Counted from the stretch's first letter, positions 8,675-17,633 are shown. The stretch: DNA of 64,000 nt from Senegalia massiliensis (GCF_900626135.1 NZ_LR130785.1:777241-841240); one strand, 5' to 3'. The notes: generated by a model not told the origin, from the sequence alone. Numbers and translations: made by a program.

Positions 8675-10087
8675 ATGAGTGATGTTAAATTAGATAATAA
8701 AAAGAAAAAGTTTAAGGTACCACATGTATATGTAATACTATTAACAATAATTTTAATTTGTGGTGTTCTAACATATATTGTACCAGCTGGTGAATATAAT
8801 ATGGTGGAAAACCAAGAGGGAAGAGAAGTATTAGATCCTGAATCATTTGAAAATGTTGAAAGAACACCAGTAACTCCATTTGGATTGTTAAAATCTGTAC
8901 CAAAAGGTATGGTTGAAACGGCATTAATAATATTTTTTATTTTCATAGTTGGTGGATCATTTGCAGTTGTAGAAGCAACAGGAGCTACAGAAGCAGGATT
9001 AGGTAAAGTAACTATAATGATGGCAGGTAAAGAAAAACTAATAATACCTATAATTATGTTTGTATTTTCACTAGGTGGTGCTGTTTTTGGTATGGCAGAA
9101 GAAACACTTCCCTTTATACCTATAATGGTAACACTTTCAATAGCACTTGGATTTGACTCTCTTACAGGAGTAGGAATGGTGCTTGCAGGAGCTGGGGCTG
9201 GATTTGCAGGAGCATTTATGAATCCTTTTACTATAGGAGTAGCACAAGGTATAGCTGGAATTCCTTTATTTTCTGGTATGGGATATAGAATATTGGCCTA
9301 TATTGTGATGTATCTATTAGCTACTTCATTTATTTTTTGGTATGCAGGAAGGGTTAAGAAAAATCCTAAAAAATCATTAATGTATGAAGCAGATCAAAAA
9401 AGAGAAGATACTCTAGATTTAGATAATTTAATGGATTTTACAGGAAGGCATAAAATAGTTTTATTAGTAGTAGCAGCAACAATAGGATTATTAGTATTTG
9501 GTGTTGTAAATTATGGTTGGTATATAGAAGAAATTTCTGCACTTTTCTTAGGGATGGCTATAGTAGTTGCTATTATAGGAGGACTTGGATTTAATGGCTT
9601 TGCAGAAAGTCTAATAGAAGGTATGTCTAATCTAGCAGGAGGAGCTCTAGTTGTTGGATTTGCAAGAGCTATACTTGTCGTACTTACAGAAGGACAAATA
9701 CTTGATACAATACTACATTCTACAGCTAGTTTAGTATCAGGACTACCATCATATCTTGCAGCATTAGGAATGTATATTTTCCAATGTTTCCTTAACTTTA
9801 TAGTACCATCAGGTAGTGGTCAGGCAGCAGTTTCTATACCAATTTTAGCTCCTCTTTCAGATTTAGTAGGAGTAACAAGACAAACTGCTGTACTTGCTTA
9901 TCAATTTGGAGATGGTATTTCTAATATTTTCACACCAACTTCAGGCTATTTTATGGCAGGTCTTGCTTTAGCAAAAGTACCTTGGGACAAATGGGCAAAA
10001 TGGATATTGCCACTAATATTATTAGAGTATTTAGTTGCAGGAATACTAGTTGTAATAGCTAATATTATTGGTTACGGTCCTTTTTAA
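8675..10087 (+). CDS. YfcC-family (C4-dicarboxylate/basic amino acid type) membrane transporter
   Basis: The 470-residue polytopic membrane protein has about 11-12 hydrophobic segments. It carries the YfcC/anaerobic C4-dicarboxylate carrier signatures I-V-P-A-G-E-Y near residue 35, G-G-A-V-F-G-M-A-E-E-T near 135 and N-F-I-V-P-S-G-S-G-Q-A near 375. G-D-G-I-S-N-I-F-T-P-T-S-G-Y lies near 415. The family includes transporters for dicarboxylates, dipeptides and basic amino acids. Lying between two deacylases, it probably imports their substrate. GGGGGT precedes the ATG. Substrate is not decidable from sequence. Confidence 0.82.
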   Translation: MSDVKLDNKKKKFKVPHVYVILLTIILICGVLTYIVPAGEYNMVENQEGREVLDPESFENVERTPVTPFGLLKSVPKGMVETALIIFFIFIVGGSFAVVEATGATEAGLGKVTIMMAGKEKLIIPIIMFVFSLGGAVFGMAEETLPFIPIMVTLSIALGFDSLTGVGMVLAGAGAGFAGAFMNPFTIGVAQGIAGIPLFSGMGYRILAYIVMYLLATSFIFWYAGRVKKNPKKSLMYEADQKREDTLDLDNLMDFTGRHKIVLLVVAATIGLLVFGVVNYGWYIEEISALFLGMAIVVAIIGGLGFNGFAESLIEGMSNLAGGALVVGFARAILVVLTEGQILDTILHSTASLVSGLPSYLAALGMYIFQCFLNFIVPSGSGQAAVSIPILAPLSDLVGVTRQTAVLAYQFGDGISNIFTPTSGYFMAGLALAKVPWDKWAKWILPLILLEYLVAGILVVIANIIGYGPF

Positions 10088-10113
10088 TAAATTTATAAAT
10101 AGGGGATGAAAAT

Positions 10114-11472
10114 ATGTTTGATATCAAAATAAAAGATGGAACAATATATGATTTTAATGACAATTCTAAAAAAGTATTAGATATTGGAATAACTAATGGT
10201 AAAATAATTAAAATAGAGGAAAACATTGGTCAAGCTAAAAAAGAAATAGATGCAAGTAATATGGTAGTATCTCCCGGATTTATAGATATTCATATGCATG
10301 AAGAAACAATAGGAAACACTGTTGATAATGATGATTACGACATAGCTAATAAAATGTTACTTATGGGTGTTACTACTGGTGTTGGAGGAAATTGTGGAAT
10401 AAATAAGCAATCAATTAAAGAGTTTTATGATTTTGTAGATAAAAATGGTTCTCCTATAAACTATCTTTTATTTATAGGACATAATTATTTAAGAGAACAA
10501 GTAGGAATAGAAGATAGGTATAGAAAAGCAACTGATAAAGAAATAGAGGAAATGAAAGTTTTATTGAATGAGGCTATAGATTATGGTGCAATAGGATTAT
10601 CTTTTGGAATTGAATATTCACCGGGAATAACATTAGATGAAATTGTTAAACTATGTGAACCTTTAAAAGGAAAAGAAGTATTACTTTCAGCTCATTATAG
10701 AAAAGATGTTAAATATGCTATAGAATCTGTTAATGAACTTATAGATATCTCCAAGAAAACTGGAATACCAATGCAAATATCTCATTTAGGTAGTTGTGCA
10801 GCTTACGGTATGATGGATGAAACTTTAGAAGTAATACAAAATGCTATAGATGATGGTATTGATATTGAAGCAGATTGTTATCCATATGAGGCGTTTAGTA
10901 CTTATATTGGTTCAGCCGTATTTGATGAAGGATGTTTTGAACTTTGGAATAAATCATATGATAGTATTTTACTTACTGAAGAACCATATAAAGGTGTCAA
11001 GTGTGATCAAGAATTATTTCATAAAGTTCGAAAAGAATATCCTAATATGTTAGTAGTAGCTTTTGTAATGAATGAAAAAGAAGTAATAGAAGCAATTAAA
11101 TCACCTTTTATGAGTATTGCAAGTGATGGGTTATATAATAAATCTCAAGGACATCCAAGGGGAGCTGGCACATTTCCAAGAATATTGTCCAAATACGTAA
11201 GGGAAGAAAAAGAGTTAACTATGATAGATGCTTTAAAAAAGATGTCATTAAAACCAGCAAAAAGATTAGGACTTAAACATAAAGGTGAAATAAAATTAAA
11301 TTATGATGCAGATTTGGTTATATTTAATCCTGAAAACATTCAAGATAATGCAGATTATTTAAACCCTACGGTACCTCCAGAAGGTATTGAATATGTTATA
11401 ATAAATGGTGAAATAGCAGTTGAAGATAATAATATAAAAGAATCCAGACTTGGAAAAGTTATAAGAAAATAA
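10114..11472 (+). CDS. N-acyl-D-amino-acid deacylase family amidohydrolase
   Basis: The 452-residue amidohydrolase-superfamily protein has the first metal site in G-F-I-D-I-H-M-H near residue 55. A long TIM-barrel follows with I-G-L-S-F-G-I-E-Y-S-P-G, S-A-H-Y-R, Q-I-S-H-L and I-A-S-D-G. The C-terminal beta-sandwich is seen in G-E-I-K-L-N-Y-D-A-D-L-V-I-F-N-P. Its closest match by eye is D-aminoacylase/N-acyl-D-aspartate deacylase, which removes acyl groups from D-amino acids. It closes the operon that begins at 7453 and is followed by a strong terminator. With the racemase at 2962 it supports a theme of D- and N-blocked amino-acid salvage. Confidence 0.82.
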   Translation: MFDIKIKDGTIYDFNDNSKKVLDIGITNGKIIKIEENIGQAKKEIDASNMVVSPGFIDIHMHEETIGNTVDNDDYDIANKMLLMGVTTGVGGNCGINKQSIKEFYDFVDKNGSPINYLLFIGHNYLREQVGIEDRYRKATDKEIEEMKVLLNEAIDYGAIGLSFGIEYSPGITLDEIVKLCEPLKGKEVLLSAHYRKDVKYAIESVNELIDISKKTGIPMQISHLGSCAAYGMMDETLEVIQNAIDDGIDIEADCYPYEAFSTYIGSAVFDEGCFELWNKSYDSILLTEEPYKGVKCDQELFHKVRKEYPNMLVVAFVMNEKEVIEAIKSPFMSIASDGLYNKSQGHPRGAGTFPRILSKYVREEKELTMIDALKKMSLKPAKRLGLKHKGEIKLNYDADLVIFNPENIQDNADYLNPTVPPEGIEYVIINGEIAVEDNNIKESRLGKVIRK

Positions 11473-11485
11473 AAATAAAGAAGAG

Positions 11486-11513
11486 CTGGTTCATAAATGA
11501 ACCAGTTTTTTTA
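11486..11513 (+). terminator. intrinsic terminator of the deacylase operon
   Basis: CTGGTTCAT (11486-11494) pairs perfectly with ATGAACCAG (11497-11505) across a two-base loop. Seven T follow immediately. Confidence 0.9.
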
Positions 11514-11575
11514 ATTTTTCAATATAAATGGGGTAATATAGTATATAAAAGGTAATTGTGAAAGGGGAATTTCAA

Positions 11576-12529
11576 ATGGATAATATTAAATATGGAATTA
11601 TAAGTACAGCTTCAATAGTACCAAGATTTATAAATGCTGTAAAACAAGTAGGTAAAGGAGAAATAATAGCTATAGCTTCCAGAAATATTAATAGGGCAAA
11701 GGAAAAAGCAAAAGAATTTAAAATACCTAAGTATTATGGTAGCTATAAAGAATTATATGAAGATAAAGAGGTAAATGTAGTATATATTGCTACTATAAAT
11801 GGTAATCATTATAATGATGCTTTAGAAGCATTAAAGCACAATAAAAATGTAATATGTGAAAAGCCTTTTACTTTAAAAAAAGAAGAAGCAGAACATTTAT
11901 TTGACTTTGCAAAGGAAAAGGGACTATTTATAATGGAAGCACAGAAATCAGTATTTTTACCAATAACAAATAGAGTAAAAAAAATAATTGAAGATGGAGT
12001 TATTGGAGAAGTAAAATTAGTAAATTTCACAAGTTCTTATCTACCTGAACCTGATAACTGGGTTAATTCAAAAGAAGCTGGAGGAGGAGCATTATTTGCT
12101 AATGCAAGTTACTTTTTGGAATTAAGTAAATATATTTTTGAACAAGAAATATTACAAGTAAATGCAATGAGTTTAATTGGGCCTAAAGGTGCTGATTCTC
12201 AATATGCTATAAGCTTGAAATTAAATAATGATATTATGATTAATAGTACAACATCTTATCATGTTCTTACTACCAACAAAGCATTAATATATGGTGAACT
12301 AGGATATATAGAGATACCTAATTATTGGAAAGCTAGAAATGCAGTAATAGTATTTCATGATGGTAATAAAAAAGAGTTAAATTTTCCATGCCAATATGAA
12401 TTAAAATATGAAATAGAACATATTGAAGAATGTTTAAAAAATAATTTAATTGAAAGTCCAATAATGAATCGTGATATGACTGTTAGTACAATTGGTTTAA
12501 TGGAATCTATTAGTAAAGAGTGGAATTAA
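11576..12529 (+). CDS. Gfo/Idh/MocA family oxidoreductase
   Basis: The 317-residue protein has an N-terminal Rossmann fold (Y-G-I-I-S-T-A-S-I-V-P-R-F) and the family's catalytic motif E-K-P-F near residue 95. The C-terminal domain is of the dehydrogenase type. Family members oxidise or reduce sugars, inositols or related alcohols with NAD(P). The closest subgroup appears to be the YulF/dihydrodiol-dehydrogenase-like one. ATG 11576 was chosen because AAAGGGGA lies at proper spacing; the in-frame GTG at 11558 lies upstream of that site. It appears to be a single-gene unit between the deacylase terminator and the promoter of the metal transporter. Confidence 0.8.
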   Translation: MDNIKYGIISTASIVPRFINAVKQVGKGEIIAIASRNINRAKEKAKEFKIPKYYGSYKELYEDKEVNVVYIATINGNHYNDALEALKHNKNVICEKPFTLKKEEAEHLFDFAKEKGLFIMEAQKSVFLPITNRVKKIIEDGVIGEVKLVNFTSSYLPEPDNWVNSKEAGGGALFANASYFLELSKYIFEQEILQVNAMSLIGPKGADSQYAISLKLNNDIMINSTTSYHVLTTNKALIYGELGYIEIPNYWKARNAVIVFHDGNKKELNFPCQYELKYEIEHIEECLKNNLIESPIMNRDMTVSTIGLMESISKEWN

Positions 12530-12539
12530 AACTCAAATA

Positions 12540-12568
12540 TTGACAAGGGTGATAAAATAGAATAGATA
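12540..12568 (+). promoter_or_regulatory. putative promoter of the metal ABC transporter genes
   Basis: A perfect -35 box TTGACA (12540-12545) is followed after 17 bases by TAGATA (12563-12568), a weak -10 box. The first gene starts at 12597. No clear Zur or MntR site was recognised. Confidence 0.5.
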
Positions 12569-12596
12569 GGCTTCAATCAACAAGGAAGGTGAACTT

Positions 12597-13355
12597 ATGA
12601 ATATCATAGAAGTAAATAATCTTACTGTAAAATATGATAATGTAATTGCTTTAGATGATATAAATATAAACATAAAAAAAGGAGAATTTTTAGGAATAAT
12701 AGGACCAAATGGTGGAGGGAAAACTACTCTTTTAAAATCTCTTTTAGGTCTTATAAAACCAAATACTGGTCAAGTAAAAATAAATGATAATCGACCTATT
12801 GGTTATGTGCCTCAGTTTAGTAACTTTGATAGATCATTTCCTATAAAAGTATTAGATGTTATACTTTTAGGTAAACTTGAAGGGAAAATTAAATTTCTTC
12901 ATAGATTTAAAAATACAGATATTAAAAAGGCTGAGGAAATAATGCATAGCCTTGGCATATATAAATTTAGAAATAGACAAATATCACAATTATCAGGTGG
13001 ACAACTTCAAAAGGTACTTATTGCTCGTGCACTTATAATGGAACCTGAAATTATGATATTAGATGAACCTACAGCAAGTTTAGATGCTAATTCTAAAACA
13101 GAAATATACAATTTACTTAAAAAGTTAAATGAAGATAAAACTATAATAGTAGTAAGTCATGATGTAGGGGTCATTAATTCTTATATAGATACGGTAGCTT
13201 GTCTAAATAAGAAGATGCATTATCATGGTGAGGATACAAAATTGAGCAAAAGGACATTAGAAAATGTTTATGGTTGTCCAGTAGAATTAATAGCACATGG
13301 AAATACTCCTCATAGAGTGCTTCATGTTCATGATGAGGAAGGTGAAGAAATATGA
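12597..13355 (+). CDS. znuC: metal (Zn/Mn type) ABC transporter, ATP-binding protein
   Basis: The 252-residue ABC ATPase shows Walker A G-P-N-G-G-G-K-T-T near residue 40, signature L-S-G-G-Q-L-Q-K-V near 128, Walker B I-M-I-L-D-E-P-T and the H-loop S-H-D-V. The C-terminal tail is rich in His (H-G-N-T-P-H-R-V-L-H-V-H-D-E). Together with the following ABC-3 permease it fits ZnuC/MntB/AdcC-type importers of zinc or manganese. The stop codon overlaps the permease start (ATGA). No substrate-binding lipoprotein gene is adjacent, so the binding protein must be encoded elsewhere or be absent. The metal cannot be assigned. Confidence 0.85.
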   Translation: MNIIEVNNLTVKYDNVIALDDININIKKGEFLGIIGPNGGGKTTLLKSLLGLIKPNTGQVKINDNRPIGYVPQFSNFDRSFPIKVLDVILLGKLEGKIKFLHRFKNTDIKKAEEIMHSLGIYKFRNRQISQLSGGQLQKVLIARALIMEPEIMILDEPTASLDANSKTEIYNLLKKLNEDKTIIVVSHDVGVINSYIDTVACLNKKMHYHGEDTKLSKRTLENVYGCPVELIAHGNTPHRVLHVHDEEGEEI

Positions 13356-14164
13356 TATTAGAAGCATTTAAATATGATTTTTTTACAAATGCTTTTATTG
13401 CAGCAATACTTGCAAGTATTGTTTGTGGAATAATAGGTACTATAATTGTAGAAAAGAAACTTGTAATGATGAGTGGAGGTATAGCCCACACTTCTTTTGG
13501 AGGTATAGGTCTTGGGTATCTATTGGGATTTGAACCTATAATAGGTGCATTTTTATTTTCAATTATTGCTGCACTTTCCATATCTACAATAAATAGACGT
13601 GCAAAAACTAATTCAGATGCTATAATAGGCATATTTTGGTCAGTAGGAATGTCCTTAGGTATATTCTTTATATCCTTAATGGAAGGATATCCACCAGATA
13701 TGACATCTTATCTTTTTGGAGATATTCTTACAGTTTCAGATTTTTCTATGAATATAATGATTGTAGCAAATATTGTAGTAGTTACTTCTATTATATTATT
13801 ATTTAACTATTGGAAATCTTATTTATTTGATGAAGAGTTTTCAAGAGTATTGGGAATAAAAACTAGATTGTTGGAGAACTTTTTATTTGTAATGATAGCT
13901 TTAACTATTGTAGTATTACTTAAAGTAGTAGGAATAATACTTGTTATAGCTCTTCTTACTATACCACCTGCCATTGCTAAATTATTTACTTATGATTTGA
14001 AAAATATGATGATAATTTCTAGTATAATAGGGATTATATTTACAATTACAGGATTATTTATATCATATACATTTGATATAGCTTCAGGCGCTACAATAAT
14101 ACTTTTATCAGCATCAACATATTTTATATTAGCTATTATTAAGGGAAAAATTTTTAGAAAATAA
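13352..14164 (+). CDS. znuB: metal (Zn/Mn type) ABC transporter, permease
   Basis: The 270-residue protein has about eight membrane segments and the ABC-3 family signature M-S-G-G-I-A-H-T-S-F-G-G-I-G-L-G-Y near residue 46. L-K-V-V-G-I-I-L-V-I-A-L-L-T-I-P-P-A lies near 190. It is the membrane channel partner of the ATPase that overlaps it by four bases, and import of divalent metal is the family role. It is followed by a terminator at 14173. Confidence 0.87.
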   Translation: MILEAFKYDFFTNAFIAAILASIVCGIIGTIIVEKKLVMMSGGIAHTSFGGIGLGYLLGFEPIIGAFLFSIIAALSISTINRRAKTNSDAIIGIFWSVGMSLGIFFISLMEGYPPDMTSYLFGDILTVSDFSMNIMIVANIVVVTSIILLFNYWKSYLFDEEFSRVLGIKTRLLENFLFVMIALTIVVLLKVVGIILVIALLTIPPAIAKLFTYDLKNMMIISSIIGIIFTITGLFISYTFDIASGATIILLSASTYFILAIIKGKIFRK

Positions 14165-14172
14165 ACTTATTA

Positions 14173-14201
14173 ATCTTGGAGAATACTCCAAGATTTTTTT
14201 A
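14173..14201 (+). terminator. intrinsic terminator after the metal transporter permease
   Basis: ATCTTGGAG (14173-14181) pairs with CTCCAAGAT (14186-14194) and is followed by a run of T. Confidence 0.85.
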
Positions 14202-14264
14202 ATAATTGTATTATTATGTATGATATACTTAAAATTAGATGTATATTTTAAAGGAGGAATTTAT

Positions 14265-15500
14265 TTGGAGAGTATAAATGAGAAGGAATATAGTAGGAGA
14301 TGGATTATATGGGGAGTACTTGCTCTTTCTTATGTAATAGTATTTTTTCATAGAGTAGCAGCAGGTGTTGTAAGGGAAGAACTTATAAATTCGTTTAGTA
14401 TAACAGATGTAGAGTTTGGAAATTTTGGTTCCATGTATTTTTATCCATATATGTTAATGCAAATACCAAGTGGAATATTAGCTGATACTTTAGGGGCTAG
14501 GAAAACGGTTACATTAGGAACTATATTTGCAGGTATAGGATCTATTATATTTGGATTTTCTCAAAATATTACTATGGCTTACATTGGTAGACTTATAGTA
14601 GGTTTTGGAGTTTCTGTAGTTTTTATTTCAATACTTAAAGTACTATCACAGTGGTTTAAACCTTCAGAATTTGGAAAGATGTCAGGTTTTACATCTTTTA
14701 TTGGAAACGGTGGAGCTTTGCTTGCTCAATATCCTTTAGTGCTGTTAGTAGCAGCAATTGGATGGAGAAATTCTTTTTCTGTAATTGGATTTATAAGCAT
14801 TGCTATAGCAATACTTGCATATATCATAGTAAGAAATACTCCTACAGATGTAGGGCTTAAGCCCATTGTAATTATTAATGAAAAAGATGATTTAAATATT
14901 AGAAGTGGTATTAAGACAGTATTTAAGAATCCATATACATGGCCAAGTTTTTTTGCTATGGGAGGAATTTTTGGTACAGTTATAGCTTTTATGGGGACAT
15001 GGGGAGTTCCTTATATGATTTATACATATAATATTTCTAAAAGTGAAGCTTCCATATTTACTATGATGATAACAATTGGACTTATGGTAGGAAGTTTAGT
15101 TATTGGTAATATTTCAGATAAATTAAAGAAAAGAAAACTACCGTTTATAATTTCAACTATAATTTATTTATGCATATGGCTAGTATTTATATTTGTAGAT
15201 ATTGATATAAATTATTTATATATACTGTTTTTTCTTATGGGGTTATTTTCTTCTGGATTTATACTTTCATGGGCAATAGTAAAAGAAGTTAATCCAGAGA
15301 AATATTCAGGCGTATCTACATCCATAGCTAATATGGGAGGGTTTTTGTTTGCAGCAATTATTCAACCACTTATAGGGTATGTTCTAGAATCAAGTAATTA
15401 TGATTATACTTTAAGCTTATATGTATGTTTAATATTTATAATAATATCCATGGTATCAATATTATTTATAAAGGAAACTAACTGTAAGAATATTTATTGA
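14265..15500 (+). CDS. MFS transporter
   Basis: The 411-residue protein has 12 predicted membrane segments and the major-facilitator motif D-T-L-G-A-R-K-T between the second and third. It belongs to the anion/organic-acid-like part of the superfamily. The start is set at TTG 14265, which lies 7 bases after AAGGAGG. The upstream ATG at 14220 would put that ribosome binding site inside the gene and add 15 unlikely residues. It stands alone between a terminator and the FMN riboswitch promoter, whose -35 box overlaps its stop codon. Substrate unknown. Confidence 0.8.
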   Translation: MESINEKEYSRRWIIWGVLALSYVIVFFHRVAAGVVREELINSFSITDVEFGNFGSMYFYPYMLMQIPSGILADTLGARKTVTLGTIFAGIGSIIFGFSQNITMAYIGRLIVGFGVSVVFISILKVLSQWFKPSEFGKMSGFTSFIGNGGALLAQYPLVLLVAAIGWRNSFSVIGFISIAIAILAYIIVRNTPTDVGLKPIVIINEKDDLNIRSGIKTVFKNPYTWPSFFAMGGIFGTVIAFMGTWGVPYMIYTYNISKSEASIFTMMITIGLMVGSLVIGNISDKLKKRKLPFIISTIIYLCIWLVFIFVDIDINYLYILFFLMGLFSSGFILSWAIVKEVNPEKYSGVSTSIANMGGFLFAAIIQPLIGYVLESSNYDYTLSLYVCLIFIIISMVSILFIKETNCKNIY

Positions 15501-15525
15501 CAAACTAATAACTATATATTATAAT
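15497..15525 (+). promoter_or_regulatory. consensus sigmaA promoter of ribU
   Basis: TTGACA (15497-15502), 17 bases, TATAAT (15520-15525): both boxes are perfect. The -35 box overlaps the stop codon of the MFS gene. Transcription would start near 15532 and run through the FMN aptamer. Confidence 0.9.
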
Positions 15526-15553
15526 TAAATTAATAAAAATAAAAAATAAATAG

Positions 15554-15673
15554 TTAATCTTCAGGGCAGGGTGAAATTCCCGACCGGCGGTAAAGTCCGC
15601 GACCCATATGAAAATATGGTTGACTTGGTGAAACTCCAAGACCGACAGTAAAGTCTGGATGGAAGAGGATTAA
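15554..15673 (+). ncRNA. FMN riboswitch (RFN element)
   Basis: All conserved parts of the RFN aptamer are present. P1 is formed by TTAATC (15554-15559) and GATTAA (15668-15673). P2 contains the CAGGGTGAAATTCCC core, P3 GGCGGTAAAGTCCGC and P4 CCATATG-AAAATATGG. P5 is TTGGTGAAACTCCAAG and P6 GACAGTAAAGTCTGGATGG. It binds flavin mononucleotide and here controls the riboflavin importer downstream. The 3' strand of P5 (15631-15640) is also complementary to the loop and arm of the downstream hairpin; see the next entry. Confidence 0.97.
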
Positions 15674-15704
15674 GTATGATACATACTTAATTATGTAGAA
15701 TTTA

Positions 15705-15730
15705 AAGCCCTTGGAGTTTTCCAAGGGCTT
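15705..15730 (+). terminator. expression-platform hairpin of the FMN riboswitch
   Basis: AAGCCCTTGG (15705-15714) pairs with CCAAGGGCTT (15721-15730). CTTGGAGTTT (15710-15719) is instead the exact complement of AAACTCCAAG (15631-15640) in aptamer stem P5. Without FMN the two can pair and break the hairpin; with FMN the hairpin forms. Only a weak U-rich tract follows (ATATTATC), so the mechanism could be termination or, through TACCT (15739-15743) facing AGGTA at the ribosome binding site (15761-15765), translation. Confidence 0.7.
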
Positions 15731-15771
15731 ATATTATCTACCTGAAGAAACTAATACAGGAGGTAAGTTAA

Positions 15772-16374
15772 ATGTTGGCAACTAAAAAGAAAGTAAATAC
15801 AAGATATCTTACAAAAACAGCAGTATTATCAGTATTAGCATTTTTAATTATGTTTATAGAGGTACCATTATGGTTTGCTCCACCATTTTTAAAGATTGAT
15901 TTTAGTGATATACCAGCTTTGATAGGTGCATTTGCTTTAGGACCAATGACAGGAGTTGTTATTGAACTACTTAAAAATGTTTTAAATCTTGCACTTGAAG
16001 GTACCACTACAGCAGCTGTAGGAGAACTTGCTAATTTTATAGTAGGTAGTTTATTTGTATTTACTGCAGGAATAATTTACGAAAAGGGAAAAAGCTTTAA
16101 ATCTGCTATAGTTGGGTTATTAGCAGGAACTATTGTTATGACTATTGTAGCAGCTATTGCAAACTACTTTTTCTTATTACCTTTTTATTCAAAACTATAT
16201 GGATTACCAATAAGTAGTTTTGTAGAAATGGGATCTGCCCTTAATGGATTTGTAAAAGATGTAGAGACACTTGTTATATTTGCAATAACACCTTTTAATA
16301 TTGTAAAAGGTATACTAATTTCCGCTATAACTATACCATTATATAAGAGAATATCACCGTTACTTCATAAATAA
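15772..16374 (+). CDS. ribU: riboflavin ECF transporter substrate-binding protein RibU
   Basis: The 200-residue membrane protein has about six hydrophobic segments and matches the S-component fold of energy-coupling factor importers. It shows the RibU-type segments F-S-D-I-P-A-L-I-G-A-F-A-L-G-P and P-F-N-I-V-K-G-I-L-I-S. It captures riboflavin and works with a shared EcfA/A'/T module encoded elsewhere. Control by the FMN riboswitch directly upstream makes the substrate assignment firm. ACAGGAGG precedes the ATG. Confidence 0.93.
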   Translation: MLATKKKVNTRYLTKTAVLSVLAFLIMFIEVPLWFAPPFLKIDFSDIPALIGAFALGPMTGVVIELLKNVLNLALEGTTTAAVGELANFIVGSLFVFTAGIIYEKGKSFKSAIVGLLAGTIVMTIVAAIANYFFLLPFYSKLYGLPISSFVEMGSALNGFVKDVETLVIFAITPFNIVKGILISAITIPLYKRISPLLHK

Positions 16375-16400
16375 CCAAAGCTATTTGCTTTGGTTTTTTC
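16373..16400 (+). terminator. intrinsic terminator after ribU
   Basis: AACCAAAG (16373-16380) pairs with CTTTGGTT (16388-16395) and is followed by TTTTC. The left arm overlaps the stop codon. Confidence 0.85.
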
Positions 16401-16462
16401 TTGTATATAATGGGCAATAATTATATAATACATAGTAGGATTAGGAAAGGAAAAGATTAAAT

Positions 16463-16951
16463 ATGATAAGAATAATTACAGAAAGTACAGAGCAAACAGA
16501 AAAATTAGGAAAATTAATAGGTAGTTTATTAAACTCAGGAGATGTTATTTGTTTAGATGGTGATTTAGGTGCAGGAAAAACTACACTTACTAAATCCATT
16601 GTAAAGGGTTTAGGAGTAGATGAATATGTAACAAGTCCTACATTTACCATAGTAAATGAATATGAGGGGAAAGTACATGTAAATCATTTTGATGTTTATA
16701 GAATATCAGATGTAGATGAGATGTATGATATAGGTTATGATGAATATATGGATTCAGAAAGTGTAAATATAATTGAATGGTCATCTATTATAAAGGAGAT
16801 ACTTCCAGAAGATAGAGTAGAAATAAATATAGAAAGATTAGAAGAAGACAATAAAAGAAAGTTTAATATAAACTTGATAGGTGAAAGATATAAAGAATTA
16901 ATTGAGGAGTTGAAAAAACATGAAAATACTAGCAATAGAAAGTTCCTCTAG
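16463..16951 (+). CDS. tsaE: tRNA threonylcarbamoyladenosine biosynthesis ATPase TsaE
   Basis: The 162-residue P-loop protein has Walker A G-D-L-G-A-G-K-T-T near residue 36 and the TsaE segments T-S-P-T-F-T-I-V-N-E-Y and H-F-D-V-Y-R. I-I-E-W-S lies near residue 108. It powers the TsaB-TsaD complex that makes t6A at position 37 of ANN-decoding tRNAs. Length is typical. Its end overlaps tsaB by 32 bases, so the two are co-transcribed and probably translationally coupled. Confidence 0.95.
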   Translation: MIRIITESTEQTEKLGKLIGSLLNSGDVICLDGDLGAGKTTLTKSIVKGLGVDEYVTSPTFTIVNEYEGKVHVNHFDVYRISDVDEMYDIGYDEYMDSESVNIIEWSSIIKEILPEDRVEINIERLEEDNKRKFNINLIGERYKELIEELKKHENTSNRKFL

Positions 16952-17633
16952 GGTAGCAACATGTGCAGTAATGGATGATGAAACTTTACTAGGTGAATAT
17001 ATAATAAATGACAATATGACTCATTCGGTGAAATTAATGCCTAGTATAAAGACACTAATGGATAATTTAGGTCTAAAACCAGAAGATATTGATATATATG
17101 CAGCAGGAATAGGTCCAGGATCTTTTACTGGACTTAGAATAGGATTAGCAAGTATTAAGGCAATGACACATGCTCATGATAAAAAGACAGTAGGCATACC
17201 AACAATTGATGCTTTAGCATTTAATATACCATTTGCAGATGGAATTATAGTTCCCATGATGGATGCTAGACGTGATAGAGTATATACTGGAATATATAAA
17301 TGGGTAGATGGTAAATTTAATATTTGTATGGAACAAGATGTTTTAGAATTAGAAAATATAATAGAAATACTTGAAAAAAGAGATGAAAATATCATTATAA
17401 ATGGAGATGTAGAATCTAAATATGGTAGCATATTGAAAAGTAAATTAGGTGATAGAATAATATTTTCAACTAATTCTACAAGAATGCCAAGGGCATCATC
17501 AGTAGCAGAACTTGCATTTAGAAAAGTTAAAAATGGTGAAGATATAGATTATAAATTATTAGTTCCTGAATATTTAAGAAAATCTCAAGCAGAAAGACAA
17601 TATGATGAGAAGATGAAGAAAAAAGATGAATAA
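16920..17633 (+). CDS. tsaB: tRNA threonylcarbamoyladenosine biosynthesis protein TsaB
   Basis: The 237-residue ASKHA-fold protein carries I-E-S-S-S-R-V-A-T-C-A-V at the start and the conserved G-I-G-P-G-S-F-T-G-L-R-I-G near residue 64. It is the inactive partner that binds TsaD in t6A synthesis. It overlaps tsaE upstream and rimI by 8 bases downstream, an arrangement common in Firmicutes. Confidence 0.95.
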   Translation: MKILAIESSSRVATCAVMDDETLLGEYIINDNMTHSVKLMPSIKTLMDNLGLKPEDIDIYAAGIGPGSFTGLRIGLASIKAMTHAHDKKTVGIPTIDALAFNIPFADGIIVPMMDARRDRVYTGIYKWVDGKFNICMEQDVLELENIIEILEKRDENIIINGDVESKYGSILKSKLGDRIIFSTNSTRMPRASSVAELAFRKVKNGEDIDYKLLVPEYLRKSQAERQYDEKMKKKDE

